NCBI GenBank assembly: GCA_904502265.1
Contig: CAJGDT010000024.1
Coordinates: 1-13,114 of the forward strand
DNA length: 13,114 nucleotides
Direction: 5' to 3'
Source of the DNA: an uncultured Barnesiella sp.
Lineage (GTDB): Bacteria; Bacteroidota; Bacteroidia; Bacteroidales; Barnesiellaceae_A
The stretch's first letter is position 1. Every line of letters begins with the position of its first letter. Of this stretch, positions 1 through 7,033 are shown piece by piece. The notes beneath the pieces were generated by a model. It made no database searches, was not told the origin of the DNA, and saw only the letters and a program-made list of their open reading frames with translations. The translations under genes and the position numbers were made by a program.

Positions 1-179
1 AAGTCGGCTGCATTGACACTTCCTGTCAGTTTCACCTCGCGTAGTGCGTCAATATCATTTGTTGCGATAACCGATGAGAGGTTGCCTGCTGTAGTGTTAT
101 ATACACTCATTTCTTGTGCCACTGCCGATAGTGACACGCTGAGCAAGAAAAGGATAATGGTATTCTTGATGTAGTCCAT
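1..179 (-). CDS. N-terminus of a secreted, possibly BspA-type leucine-rich-repeat protein (partial, runs off window)
   Basis: The reverse strand reads ATG at 179-177 and stays open to the window edge, giving 59 codons. It begins MDYIKNTIILFLLSVSLSAVAQE, that is a short charged start, a hydrophobic core and an A-V-A/Q-E signal peptidase I site near residue 21. The mature start has TAGNLSSVI, then DIDALREVKLTGSVNAAD. In Bacteroidales this 'AGxLSxxI ... LxLTGxxNAxD' pattern commonly opens surface proteins with BspA-type leucine-rich repeats, so that is my best guess, but no full repeat is visible. The start lies only 3 bp after the stop of the aldose epimerase gene, so the two are probably co-transcribed and translationally coupled. 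Family assignment is tentative; the secreted nature is well supported. Confidence 0.55.
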   Translation of the reverse strand, partial: MDYIKNTIILFLLSVSLSAVAQEMSVYNTTAGNLSSVIATNDIDALREVKLTGSVNAAD

Positions 180-182
180 AGC

Positions 183-1217
183 TTATATTGTATCAAAACT
201 GAAACGAGTAGTATAATCGTATGTATCGCCCTCACGCAATAGTGTTGAGGGGAAATGCTGGTGAGAGGGTGTGTCGGGATAAAACTGTGTCTCGAGGCAA
301 AAACCTGTTGTGGGGGCATGAGGCACACCGCATTTACCTTCTGAGTCGCTTTGTAGGTATCCGGCTGAGTAGAATAGTACTGCCGGGAGTGTTGTCTCTA
401 CGAGCATGCGTCGTCCGGTGCTCTCCTCGACAACAAGGGCTGCCTGGTGACACTCGCCCGGTTGTCCCAATGGATAACAATGGTTGTATCCTCTGTTCCA
501 CTTGAGCTGCTCGTTGTCGAGCATGCGACGCTCGCCTATGGTGTGTGGCGTAGTGAAATCAAAGGGTGTATCTTGTACCGCAACAACCATACCGGTGGGA
601 ATAAAGGCTGCTGTGGTATCGAGTATTCTGTCTGAAAAGATTTGTATAAGATGATTATCGACCGATTGTGCCTTGCCCGATAGGTTGAAATAGGCATGGC
701 AAGTCATGTTGACGTGTGTAGGGGCATCGGTCGTTGCCCTATGACGTATGGTTACTTGATGGTCGTCAGTCATGGTATATTCAACGATAGCCTCTACACG
801 ACCGGGAAATCCACCTTGTAAATGTGGTGAAGTGAGCATAAATCGCACACCACCGGGTATTTCGCACCATTGCCACACGCAACGATGCCATCCGTCTACT
901 CCGCCATGATTGGTATTTGTGCCATCATTGGCTTCGAGGGGATATGTTGTACCGTCAATCTCTATGGCGGCATTGCGCAGACGATTGGCATATCGGCCTA
1001 CCGTGCTGCCTATGTAACTCGTATCGTCGAGGTAGCCTTGCAGTGTGTTGTAGCCCAACAAAACATCGGCATATCGACCTTGTGCATCGGGCATATACGC
1101 CGACACCCATGTAGCTCCGTAGTTGCTCACTTCGATGTATGCACCATCGGATGCAGTGAGGCGAAAGAGTAATATATCCTCATGTGAGGCATCCCATATA
1201 CGGCTTTCGAGTTGCAT
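183..1217 (-). CDS. galM: Aldose 1-epimerase (galactose mutarotase family), cytoplasmic
   Basis: Interconverts alpha and beta anomers of aldoses, typically galactose, feeding the Leloir pathway. From ATG at 1217 it is 344 aa, the usual family length, with no signal peptide, so it should be cytoplasmic. Family motifs by position: GRYANR (74-79), NHGG with His104, CHAYFNLSG with catalytic-type His174, TPFDFT (217-222), and CLETQFYPDTP with the catalytic-base-type Glu309. The position usually occupied by Asp in the GYDH motif is Asn here (GYNH, 243-246; codon AAC), which may affect activity or specificity. A longer reading frame starts at GTG 1253, but that codon lies at the edge of the loop of a perfect 12-bp hairpin. 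The family-like N-terminus begins at MQLESRIW, so I chose ATG 1217. Its place next to alpha-galactosidase-type enzymes fits galactose use. It is separated from the upstream propeller gene by a terminator-like hairpin. Confidence 0.88.
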   Translation of the reverse strand: MQLESRIWDASHEDILLFRLTASDGAYIEVSNYGATWVSAYMPDAQGRYADVLLGYNTLQGYLDDTSYIGSTVGRYANRLRNAAIEIDGTTYPLEANDGTNTNHGGVDGWHRCVWQWCEIPGGVRFMLTSPHLQGGFPGRVEAIVEYTMTDDHQVTIRHRATTDAPTHVNMTCHAYFNLSGKAQSVDNHLIQIFSDRILDTTAAFIPTGMVVAVQDTPFDFTTPHTIGERRMLDNEQLKWNRGYNHCYPLGQPGECHQAALVVEESTGRRMLVETTLPAVLFYSAGYLQSDSEGKCGVPHAPTTGFCLETQFYPDTPSHQHFPSTLLREGDTYDYTTRFSFDTI

Positions 1218-1230
1218 ATTCTGAGTCTTT

Positions 1231-1269
1231 AAGAGAGAAAAGAGAGGTGTCACTATATGACACCTCTCT
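1231..1269 (-). terminator. Terminator-like hairpin between double-propeller gene and galM
   Basis: Bases 1241-1252 pair perfectly with 1258-1269 (12 bp, arm AGAGAGGTGTCA, 5-nt loop). On the transcribed strand the hairpin is followed by TTTCTCTCTT (1240-1231), a pyrimidine-rich but imperfect T tract. It begins 15 bp after the stop of the propeller gene and ends 13 bp before the galM ATG, so a leaky terminator or attenuator that lowers galM expression is a reasonable reading. An mRNA-stabilising 3' hairpin is the alternative. Confidence 0.6.
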
Positions 1270-1284
1270 ATAGCTTGTAATGTA

Positions 1285-4200
1285 TTAGAGAACTACCTTA
1301 ACAACTTGAGTGCCTACTTTAACGATGTAGATACCTTGGAGAGTATTTGCAGTTGCAGTAGCGTTAGCAGCAATGTTGCCTGCTGCAACTTGTACACCGT
1401 TGATAGCGTAGATAGCATAGTTTGTAGCATCGCCATCGTTTACAACATAGATGTTGCCATCGAATGCATATACACGAACTGTAGCTGCATTCTCAATTTC
1501 CTCAACACTGCTCAAGGGGTTGAGTGTACATGTAGTGAATGCACTTGCTACGTTACCATTGTTGATAGCTTGCACACCGAACTCATAGTCGTTGGCATTC
1601 ATACCCTTGAATGTGTATGATGTACCGTTGATAAATGAGCCATGGTTAGTAAACTTGAGGTAACCGGTTTCAATGTTGGCAGGAGCAACAGTGATAATCT
1701 CACCGCTGAGAATATTCTTAGCATATACGTTGTAGCGGATACCGGCATCGCCAGAGATAGCGTCATAAGCGGGAGTCCAGGTAAGTATCACGTCCTTCTC
1801 GTGTTGTGCATAGAATGCTTCTGTCATGTGAGGAGCTGTGTAGGGACGTACGTAAGTATCGTTTTGCATGATGATGTTGAACCAGTTCCAACCTTCGCCT
1901 TTGGGGTGTTGTGTAGTGTCATCACCCCAACCATATACATGAACGTCGAGGCGACCATCGTGGTTGAAGTCGAAGATGCTTACACCACCCTCACGTACTG
2001 CGGCACCTGAGTGGCTGGCGTCATATGTAAATGTACCATCGCCATTGTTGAGTACAATGTTGGTATATTTGTTAGAACCATCCCATTGGCAGTGAGTAAC
2101 GATATCGTTGTAACCATCGTTGTTCAAGTCGCCGGCTACCATGTATGCACGGCAAGAAGCCCAACCCCAAGCGCCATCGCCACTATCAGAAAGACCTATT
2201 TCGCTATTTGATTTGAATGTAAATGTACGGTCGCCATTGTTCTTGTGCATGAAGATGCCGTTGTCAGTACCGTAGCCCGATACAAAGATATCTTGGTTGC
2301 CATCGTTGTCGGCATCCATTACCAAGAGGTTACCATCTTGACATCCGTGCTCAAGAGTTACCATTGTGAAGGTCTTGTCGCCGTTGCTGAAGAATACATT
2401 AACCACTTGTTTGCCTACGCTGTCAGAGTAACCACCTGCGATGAAGTCCATGAAGCCATCGTTGTCGAGGTCTGCTACATAAGTACCATTGTTGTTTACT
2501 TGCTCGATGGGAGTAGTGTCGGCCACGAATGTACCTTGGTTGTTCCAGAACAACTTGGTCAAGCGCCAGTGGTCATAACCATCAGCGGGTTCGCCACTGA
2601 ATACCATATCAACCCAACCGTCGTTGTTGAAGTCGCCACATGCTACGCGACCGGGTTGAACCGATCCACCTACGGGGATGTAAACTTTAGCAGCTGCCAA
2701 TACAGCCGAGTTGGCTTCGTCTTTTTCAAAGCCGGTGCCGTTGAGGTTTTTGTAAAGGCTTACAGTGCTTGTGCCTTTAGCATTGTCTTTGTTGGTGCAA
2801 GCTACCATTACAAAATCAAGGTAACCATCGTTGTTGTAGTCAAGCCATTGTACGCCACCGTAGCGGAGGTCGTTGAGGCCATCGAAGATTTTGTTACCAT
2901 ACCATGCGTCGTTATACTCATAGAGGACTGTTTTGTCTTGGCTGGCAAGGAGGAGGTCAAGGTTGCCATCGTTGTTGAAGTCGCCAAATTGACCTGAACC
3001 ACCTTGAGTCCACTCATACCAAAGTTGTGTGTGGGGATATGTCCAAGTGGGAACAAATTCAGCTACGGCAGGATAACAAGCAGCAAATGCACTTGCAACA
3101 TTACCATTGTTGATAGCTTGTACACCAAATTCATACTCATCGGCATTCATACCCTTGAAGATATATTGTGTACCATTGAGGAATGAACCATGGTTGGTAA
3201 ACTTGAGATAACCGGTCTCGATATTGGCGGGAGCAACAGTTACGATAGTACCGGTAGTTTTGTTCTTGGCATAAACGTTGTAGCGAATACCCTTTTCACC
3301 GGTGATAGCATCTGTAGAAGCTTCCCATGTAAGTACAACATCACCTTCTACTTGCTCAAATGTTGCATTAGCGGGAACAGTGGGTGCTGAGTATGCAGTA
3401 GCTTGAGTAGAGTTTACCATGACGTTGTTATACCAGTTGTTGGCCTCACCATAGGGGCTGTTAGTATTGTCGTCACCCCAACCGTAGGCGTGAACGTCGA
3501 GTTTGCCATCGTGGTTGAAGTCGAAGATGCTTACACCACCATCGCGAACAGAGATGTTTGCGTGGCTATCGTCGCGAGTAAATGTACAATCACCGTTGTT
3601 GAGCAGGATGTAAGTATATTTGTTTGATCCGTCCCATGCACATTGGGTAACAATGTCGTTGTAACCATCGTTGTTCAAGTCGCCGGCTACCATGTATGCA
3701 CGGCAAGAAGCCCAACCCCAAGCGCCATCGCCGTTATCGGGGAGACCTATTTCGCTGTTAGACTTGAATGTGAATGTACGGTCGCCATTGTTCTTGAGCA
3801 TGAAGATGCCGTGGTCAGTACCGTAGCCTGACACGAAGATGTCTTGATTACCGTCGTTGTCAGCATCCATTACCATGAGGTTACCATCTTGACATCCGTG
3901 CTCTGCTTGAACCTTAGTAAAGGTCTTGTCGCCATTGCTGAAGAATACATTTACAACTTGTTTGCCTGCAGCGTCGCAGTAACCGCCTGCGATGAAGTCC
4001 ATGAAGCCGTCGTTGTCGAAGTCGGCAACATAAGTACCGTTGTTGTTTACTTGCTCGATGCTTGCAGTGTCGGCTTCGAATGTGCCTTGGTTGTTCCAGA
4101 ACAACTTGGTCAAGCGCCAGTGGTCGTAACCGTCGGCAGGCTCGCCGCTGAATACCATGTCAACCCAACCGTCGTTGTTGAAGTCACCACATGCTACGCG

Positions 4201-4674
4201 ACCGGGTTGGATAGAACCACCCACGGGGATGTAAACTTTAGCAGCAGCCAATACAGTCGAGTTGGCTTCGTCTTTTTCAAAACCTGTACCGCTAAGGTTT
4301 TTGTAAAGGCTTACAGTGCTTGTTCCTTTAGCATTGTCTTTGTTGGTGCAAGCTACCATTACGAAATCAAGGAAACCATCGTTGTTGTAGTCGAGCCATT
4401 GAATACCACCATAACGGAGGTCATTGAGGCTTTCGAAGATTCTGTTACCATACCATGCGTTGTTGTACTCATAGAGGACAGTTTTGTCTTGGTTGGCAAG
4501 GAGGAGGTCGAGGTTGTCATCATTGTTGAAGTCACCAAATTGACCTGAACCACCTTGAGTCCATTCCCACTTTAATTGTACGTTGGGATAATCCCAAGCC
4601 GGAATGGTTGTTTGGGCTATCGCTGTACCTGCAAATAAACTTGCAATCACAGCCAAAATTGTGGTTTTTTTCAT
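1285..4674 (-). CDS. Secreted double FG-GAP/VCBS beta-propeller protein with two FN3-like domains and T9SS CTD
   Basis: 1129 aa, start ATG 4674 after an AT-rich leader. Signal peptide MKKTTILAVIASLFAGTAIA with cleavage before Q21. Residues about 25-541 form one unit: seven calcium-loop repeats of the DxNxDGxxD type starting at residues 48, 95, 164, 218, 270, 332 and 385, then an FN3-like domain from about 431 to 535 (TYNV/RYNVYAKNK, FKGMNADEYEFGVQAINNG). Residues about 542-1054 repeat the unit, with loops at 565, 612, 681, 735, 787, 849 and 902, exactly 517 residues later. Seven repeats fit a seven-bladed integrin-like propeller. The last ~75 residues (from SSVEEIENAATVRVY) end in GIYIVKVGTQVVKVVL, a T9SS type-A sorting domain pattern. 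No catalytic motif is seen; such propellers usually bind ligands, so a surface glycan-binding or scaffolding role is inferred. It lies 35 bp after the second GH36-like gene with no hairpin between them, so the two are probably expressed together. Confidence 0.85.
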   Translation of the reverse strand: MKKTTILAVIASLFAGTAIAQTTIPAWDYPNVQLKWEWTQGGSGQFGDFNNDDNLDLLLANQDKTVLYEYNNAWYGNRIFESLNDLRYGGIQWLDYNNDGFLDFVMVACTNKDNAKGTSTVSLYKNLSGTGFEKDEANSTVLAAAKVYIPVGGSIQPGRVACGDFNNDGWVDMVFSGEPADGYDHWRLTKLFWNNQGTFEADTASIEQVNNNGTYVADFDNDGFMDFIAGGYCDAAGKQVVNVFFSNGDKTFTKVQAEHGCQDGNLMVMDADNDGNQDIFVSGYGTDHGIFMLKNNGDRTFTFKSNSEIGLPDNGDGAWGWASCRAYMVAGDLNNDGYNDIVTQCAWDGSNKYTYILLNNGDCTFTRDDSHANISVRDGGVSIFDFNHDGKLDVHAYGWGDDNTNSPYGEANNWYNNVMVNSTQATAYSAPTVPANATFEQVEGDVVLTWEASTDAITGEKGIRYNVYAKNKTTGTIVTVAPANIETGYLKFTNHGSFLNGTQYIFKGMNADEYEFGVQAINNGNVASAFAACYPAVAEFVPTWTYPHTQLWYEWTQGGSGQFGDFNNDGNLDLLLASQDKTVLYEYNDAWYGNKIFDGLNDLRYGGVQWLDYNNDGYLDFVMVACTNKDNAKGTSTVSLYKNLNGTGFEKDEANSAVLAAAKVYIPVGGSVQPGRVACGDFNNDGWVDMVFSGEPADGYDHWRLTKLFWNNQGTFVADTTPIEQVNNNGTYVADLDNDGFMDFIAGGYSDSVGKQVVNVFFSNGDKTFTMVTLEHGCQDGNLLVMDADNDGNQDIFVSGYGTDNGIFMHKNNGDRTFTFKSNSEIGLSDSGDGAWGWASCRAYMVAGDLNNDGYNDIVTHCQWDGSNKYTNIVLNNGDGTFTYDASHSGAAVREGGVSIFDFNHDGRLDVHVYGWGDDTTQHPKGEGWNWFNIIMQNDTYVRPYTAPHMTEAFYAQHEKDVILTWTPAYDAISGDAGIRYNVYAKNILSGEIITVAPANIETGYLKFTNHGSFINGTSYTFKGMNANDYEFGVQAINNGNVASAFTTCTLNPLSSVEEIENAATVRVYAFDGNIYVVNDGDATNYAIYAINGVQVAAGNIAANATATANTLQGIYIVKVGTQVVKVVL
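1513..3051 (-). repeat. Internal duplication, copy 2 (propeller + FN3 unit)
   Basis: Codes residues 542-1054 of the same protein. It keeps all seven calcium-loop repeats and long stretches identical to copy 1, such as the region around GDFNNDGWVDMVFSGEPADG. Boundaries are approximate and set where the PxWxYP motif of each unit begins and where the CTD starts. Confidence 0.88.
3052..4602 (-). repeat. Internal duplication, copy 1 (propeller + FN3 unit)
   Basis: Codes residues 25-541 of the 1129-aa propeller protein. Matched positions in the second copy are offset by 1551 nt (517 codons) across the propeller, for example the 77-bp block 3656-3732 that is identical to 2105-2181. The offset becomes 1548 nt in the FN3 part, showing a one-codon indel. 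The FN3 parts have diverged more than the propellers. Confidence 0.9.
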
Positions 4675-4709
4675 AATTAATTTTTTAATAGGTTTATAGT
4701 ATTTAGTCT

Positions 4710-6971
4710 TTATCTTTGAAATTTACATGTAACGCTGTTGCCCTCGGCATCGAGTCCTCGATAGAGGTATGCTCCTGCAGGGAGTGTATTTACATCTACA
4801 GCATCGTGAGCGCCTTGCTTGCTTATTATGCACGAGCCACCAATAGTATATATGTAGCTCTCAATCATGTGTGTAGTGCTCTTGGTGCGCACTTCGCCCA
4901 TGTAGGCATCGTAGTAGCAACGAGTAGCGTTGTAGGGTAATATCTTGGTGCTGCTATCGTCAGGTTTAGGGTATATCTTATACACTACAGCATCCGCGCG
5001 AGGTACAATAATCTCGTATGTAGCCGATGCCAATACTTCGTCGCCGGTCCACAACTCACGCACAACATACTCTGTGCCGGTGGTAAGCCCTACACGGTCA
5101 AAGTCGAGGTTGGTCTTGATGCGCTTGCTTGTAAAGTTGAGTCCTGCCACGTAAGTAGTATCTTCTACGGTGTACATGTAGAATGTGGGTGCATTATCGC
5201 CCTCTATAGCATCTAAGGGGTAGAAAGCCTTGGTTTGATAGGCCATTTGTACCATCTCGTTGTTACCTGCCAAGCGGTGTGCACGTTCCTTGGCACCGGC
5301 ATCGCCGGCATCGGTAAATTCATCGCCCAGGATAACAATACCGGTGATGTAAGACGAAGTGAAGCGTACACGATTGGTCGATTCGTTCTCGCCCTTCATG
5401 ACTACGTTGTCGGCATCGTTGTAGGTATAGCAACGGTCGAGCCACCAGCTATATGCTGTTGAGTTGAGTGTATATTCGCTATTGCCCAACGAAGCGTAGG
5501 CGTCGCAAGCAATGCGGCGGCTGTGGGCATAGTGTGCAGGGAAGAGTGGTGCGATAGAGAGGTTGATAAACATCTTGTCGCCGATAAGCTCTTTCAAATA
5601 TTCCATGCCCACGTTGTAGGCTTGTACTCCGGTGTATACGTTCTTGTCGTAATGCACACCCTCGAGTATACCGTGAATCATAAAGTCGAGTTTGATGTAC
5701 TCATATCCCCAGTCGATAAATTGCTCGAGTTGCTTTTTCATACGAGCTTGGGTTCCGGGGTGAGTGGGGTCGAATGCGGTAGCACCGGTGCGTTTGAGAG
5801 GGTTGCCTTTGCTGTCGCGCAACCAGGCATCGGCGTGTTTTGAGCCATCGGGCAGTGTGCCATCGGCCCAGTTGCCCCAATCGACAAAAGGTGTCCAGTA
5901 GATACCGGCCTTTTGTCCGTTTTCGCGGCAACGACGCACAAACGCACCATGGTCGCGTATGGCAAAGTTGTCCCAATAAGAGTCAAGTCCGATATATACT
6001 ACGCTATCCTCGGTGTGGAAACCTACCGACTGCAAGCTGTCGGCAAAGAAATCAGATACATCGGTGGCTTGCTTACGGGTGATTTTTTCTTGTATCACAC
6101 CCCAGCTGTTCCAACCAAAGGGTTTTGCGCCCCAGAAGGGTAGGCGGGGATGTACAAGTTCGCAGAGGTCGGCGTATGTCTCCATACCACGACGCCAGTC
6201 GGTAAAGTAGCCTATCATCACTTTCGATGAATTGACTTCGTTGCCACGTACAGTGCCGTGAGGCTCGTCGTCGCGTGTTCCGGCCTTGCTAATATCGCCA
6301 TTGCAGATGCTTATCGATGTAAGGCGGTTTTCGCTCTGAGTAGTCATGTTGATACCGGTCTTCCACATGTCGTGTGTGATAGAACCTACCACGAGACCTT
6401 GACGGCTGTCGTTGTTGAAGAGAGCCGATACCTCAGACGAGTAGCGATGTGTGTTGCCAAACTTTGTTGTCTCGTAGCGCACCCACTCGTCGTTGTCGAA
6501 GGGGACAGAGAGGTGTAGGTTGCTACCGGCTTCGAGTACTTGTGATGTACTGCTACTGCTCACGGGGGCTATCTTGTTTATTGCCAACTCGCTGTTGCTT
6601 GTCAATTTTACATCGGTAAGGATGTAGTCACGGTCGCTGTAGATGTAGTAGGTGTGAGTAACAGTGGTAGGATTGCTATTGCCTGTGTTACCCGATACGG
6701 CAAGCATTGTACCTGTACCAAACTCATCGCTGAGTGCTTGTTGCTCAACCTTGATATTTGTTAGTGTCGAGAATGCTTGCATGTTGTCATTGAGACCCCA
6801 TTGAGCTTCGTTGTTGTTTATCAGAGTTTTGCCATCGTAGGCAATTTCTGCTTTACCTGATGTTTCGTTTACACTGACTTGCCATTTACCGGCATTTACT
6901 TCTATCTCTTGAGCCACACTCCAAGTGCTGGCAAGAGATGTTACAAGTAATAAAAGTAGATTTCTCGACAT
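4710..6971 (-). CDS. Secreted clan GH-D (GH36/GH27-like) alpha-galactosidase-type hydrolase with T9SS CTD, copy B
   Basis: 753 aa. Signal peptide MSRNLLLLLVTSLASTWSVA, cleavage before Q21. Residues about 21-275 look like the N-terminal beta-sandwich of GH36-type enzymes. The barrel starts at FGWNSWG (285-291), followed by YIGLDSYW (D330), GIYWTPFVDWG (356-366) and YIKLDFM with the expected nucleophile Asp429. SRRIACDAY places a candidate acid/base at Asp490, but the surrounding motif differs from textbook GH36 motifs. A small beta domain follows, and the last ~75 residues (SYIYTIGG ... LPAGAYLYRG ... CKFQR) form a T9SS type-A sorting domain. The expected reaction is retaining hydrolysis of alpha-galactosides at the cell surface. 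Alpha-N-acetylgalactosaminidase, beta-L-arabinopyranosidase or another clan GH-D specificity is possible. It is a close paralogue of the gene just upstream, 62 bp away. Confidence 0.8.
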   Translation of the reverse strand: MSRNLLLLLVTSLASTWSVAQEIEVNAGKWQVSVNETSGKAEIAYDGKTLINNNEAQWGLNDNMQAFSTLTNIKVEQQALSDEFGTGTMLAVSGNTGNSNPTTVTHTYYIYSDRDYILTDVKLTSNSELAINKIAPVSSSSTSQVLEAGSNLHLSVPFDNDEWVRYETTKFGNTHRYSSEVSALFNNDSRQGLVVGSITHDMWKTGINMTTQSENRLTSISICNGDISKAGTRDDEPHGTVRGNEVNSSKVMIGYFTDWRRGMETYADLCELVHPRLPFWGAKPFGWNSWGVIQEKITRKQATDVSDFFADSLQSVGFHTEDSVVYIGLDSYWDNFAIRDHGAFVRRCRENGQKAGIYWTPFVDWGNWADGTLPDGSKHADAWLRDSKGNPLKRTGATAFDPTHPGTQARMKKQLEQFIDWGYEYIKLDFMIHGILEGVHYDKNVYTGVQAYNVGMEYLKELIGDKMFINLSIAPLFPAHYAHSRRIACDAYASLGNSEYTLNSTAYSWWLDRCYTYNDADNVVMKGENESTNRVRFTSSYITGIVILGDEFTDAGDAGAKERAHRLAGNNEMVQMAYQTKAFYPLDAIEGDNAPTFYMYTVEDTTYVAGLNFTSKRIKTNLDFDRVGLTTGTEYVVRELWTGDEVLASATYEIIVPRADAVVYKIYPKPDDSSTKILPYNATRCYYDAYMGEVRTKSTTHMIESYIYTIGGSCIISKQGAHDAVDVNTLPAGAYLYRGLDAEGNSVTCKFQR

Positions 6972-6988
6972 AACATTATTATATTAGT

Positions 6989-7020
6989 ACACCGATAGGT
7001 ACTCAAATACCTATCGGTGT
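6989..7020 (-). other. Perfect 13-bp inverted repeat between the two GH36-like genes
   Basis: Bases 6989-7001 pair perfectly with 7008-7020 (arm ACACCGATAGGTA, 6-nt loop). On the transcribed strand it is followed by ACTAATATAATAA, AT-rich but without a T run, so it is not a classic intrinsic terminator. It begins 13 bp after the stop of copy A and lies 17 bp before the ATG of copy B. An mRNA processing or stabilising element, or a weak terminator, would fit. Confidence 0.6.
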
Positions 7021-7033
7021 GAGATTAAGTTGC

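Noticed and set aside
2245..4548. Plus-strand frames of 250 and 234 codons with similar products
   Set aside because: They resemble each other only because they are antisense to the two copies of the duplicated propeller unit. They are not a real gene pair.
1285..4674. Periodic short repeats that could suggest a CRISPR array or DNA-level tandem repeat
   Set aside because: The spacing is irregular, the repeats are in frame and they encode calcium-loop motifs DxNxDGxxD. This is protein repeat structure.
4675..4709. Search for a hairpin between hydrolase copy B and the double-propeller gene
   Set aside because: The 35-bp gap is AT-rich with no stem of note, so no feature is called. The two genes are probably on the same transcript.
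5701..6210. Several short overlapping frames on both strands
   Set aside because: All lie inside the hydrolase gene in other frames, with low-complexity or Arg/His-rich products and no start context.
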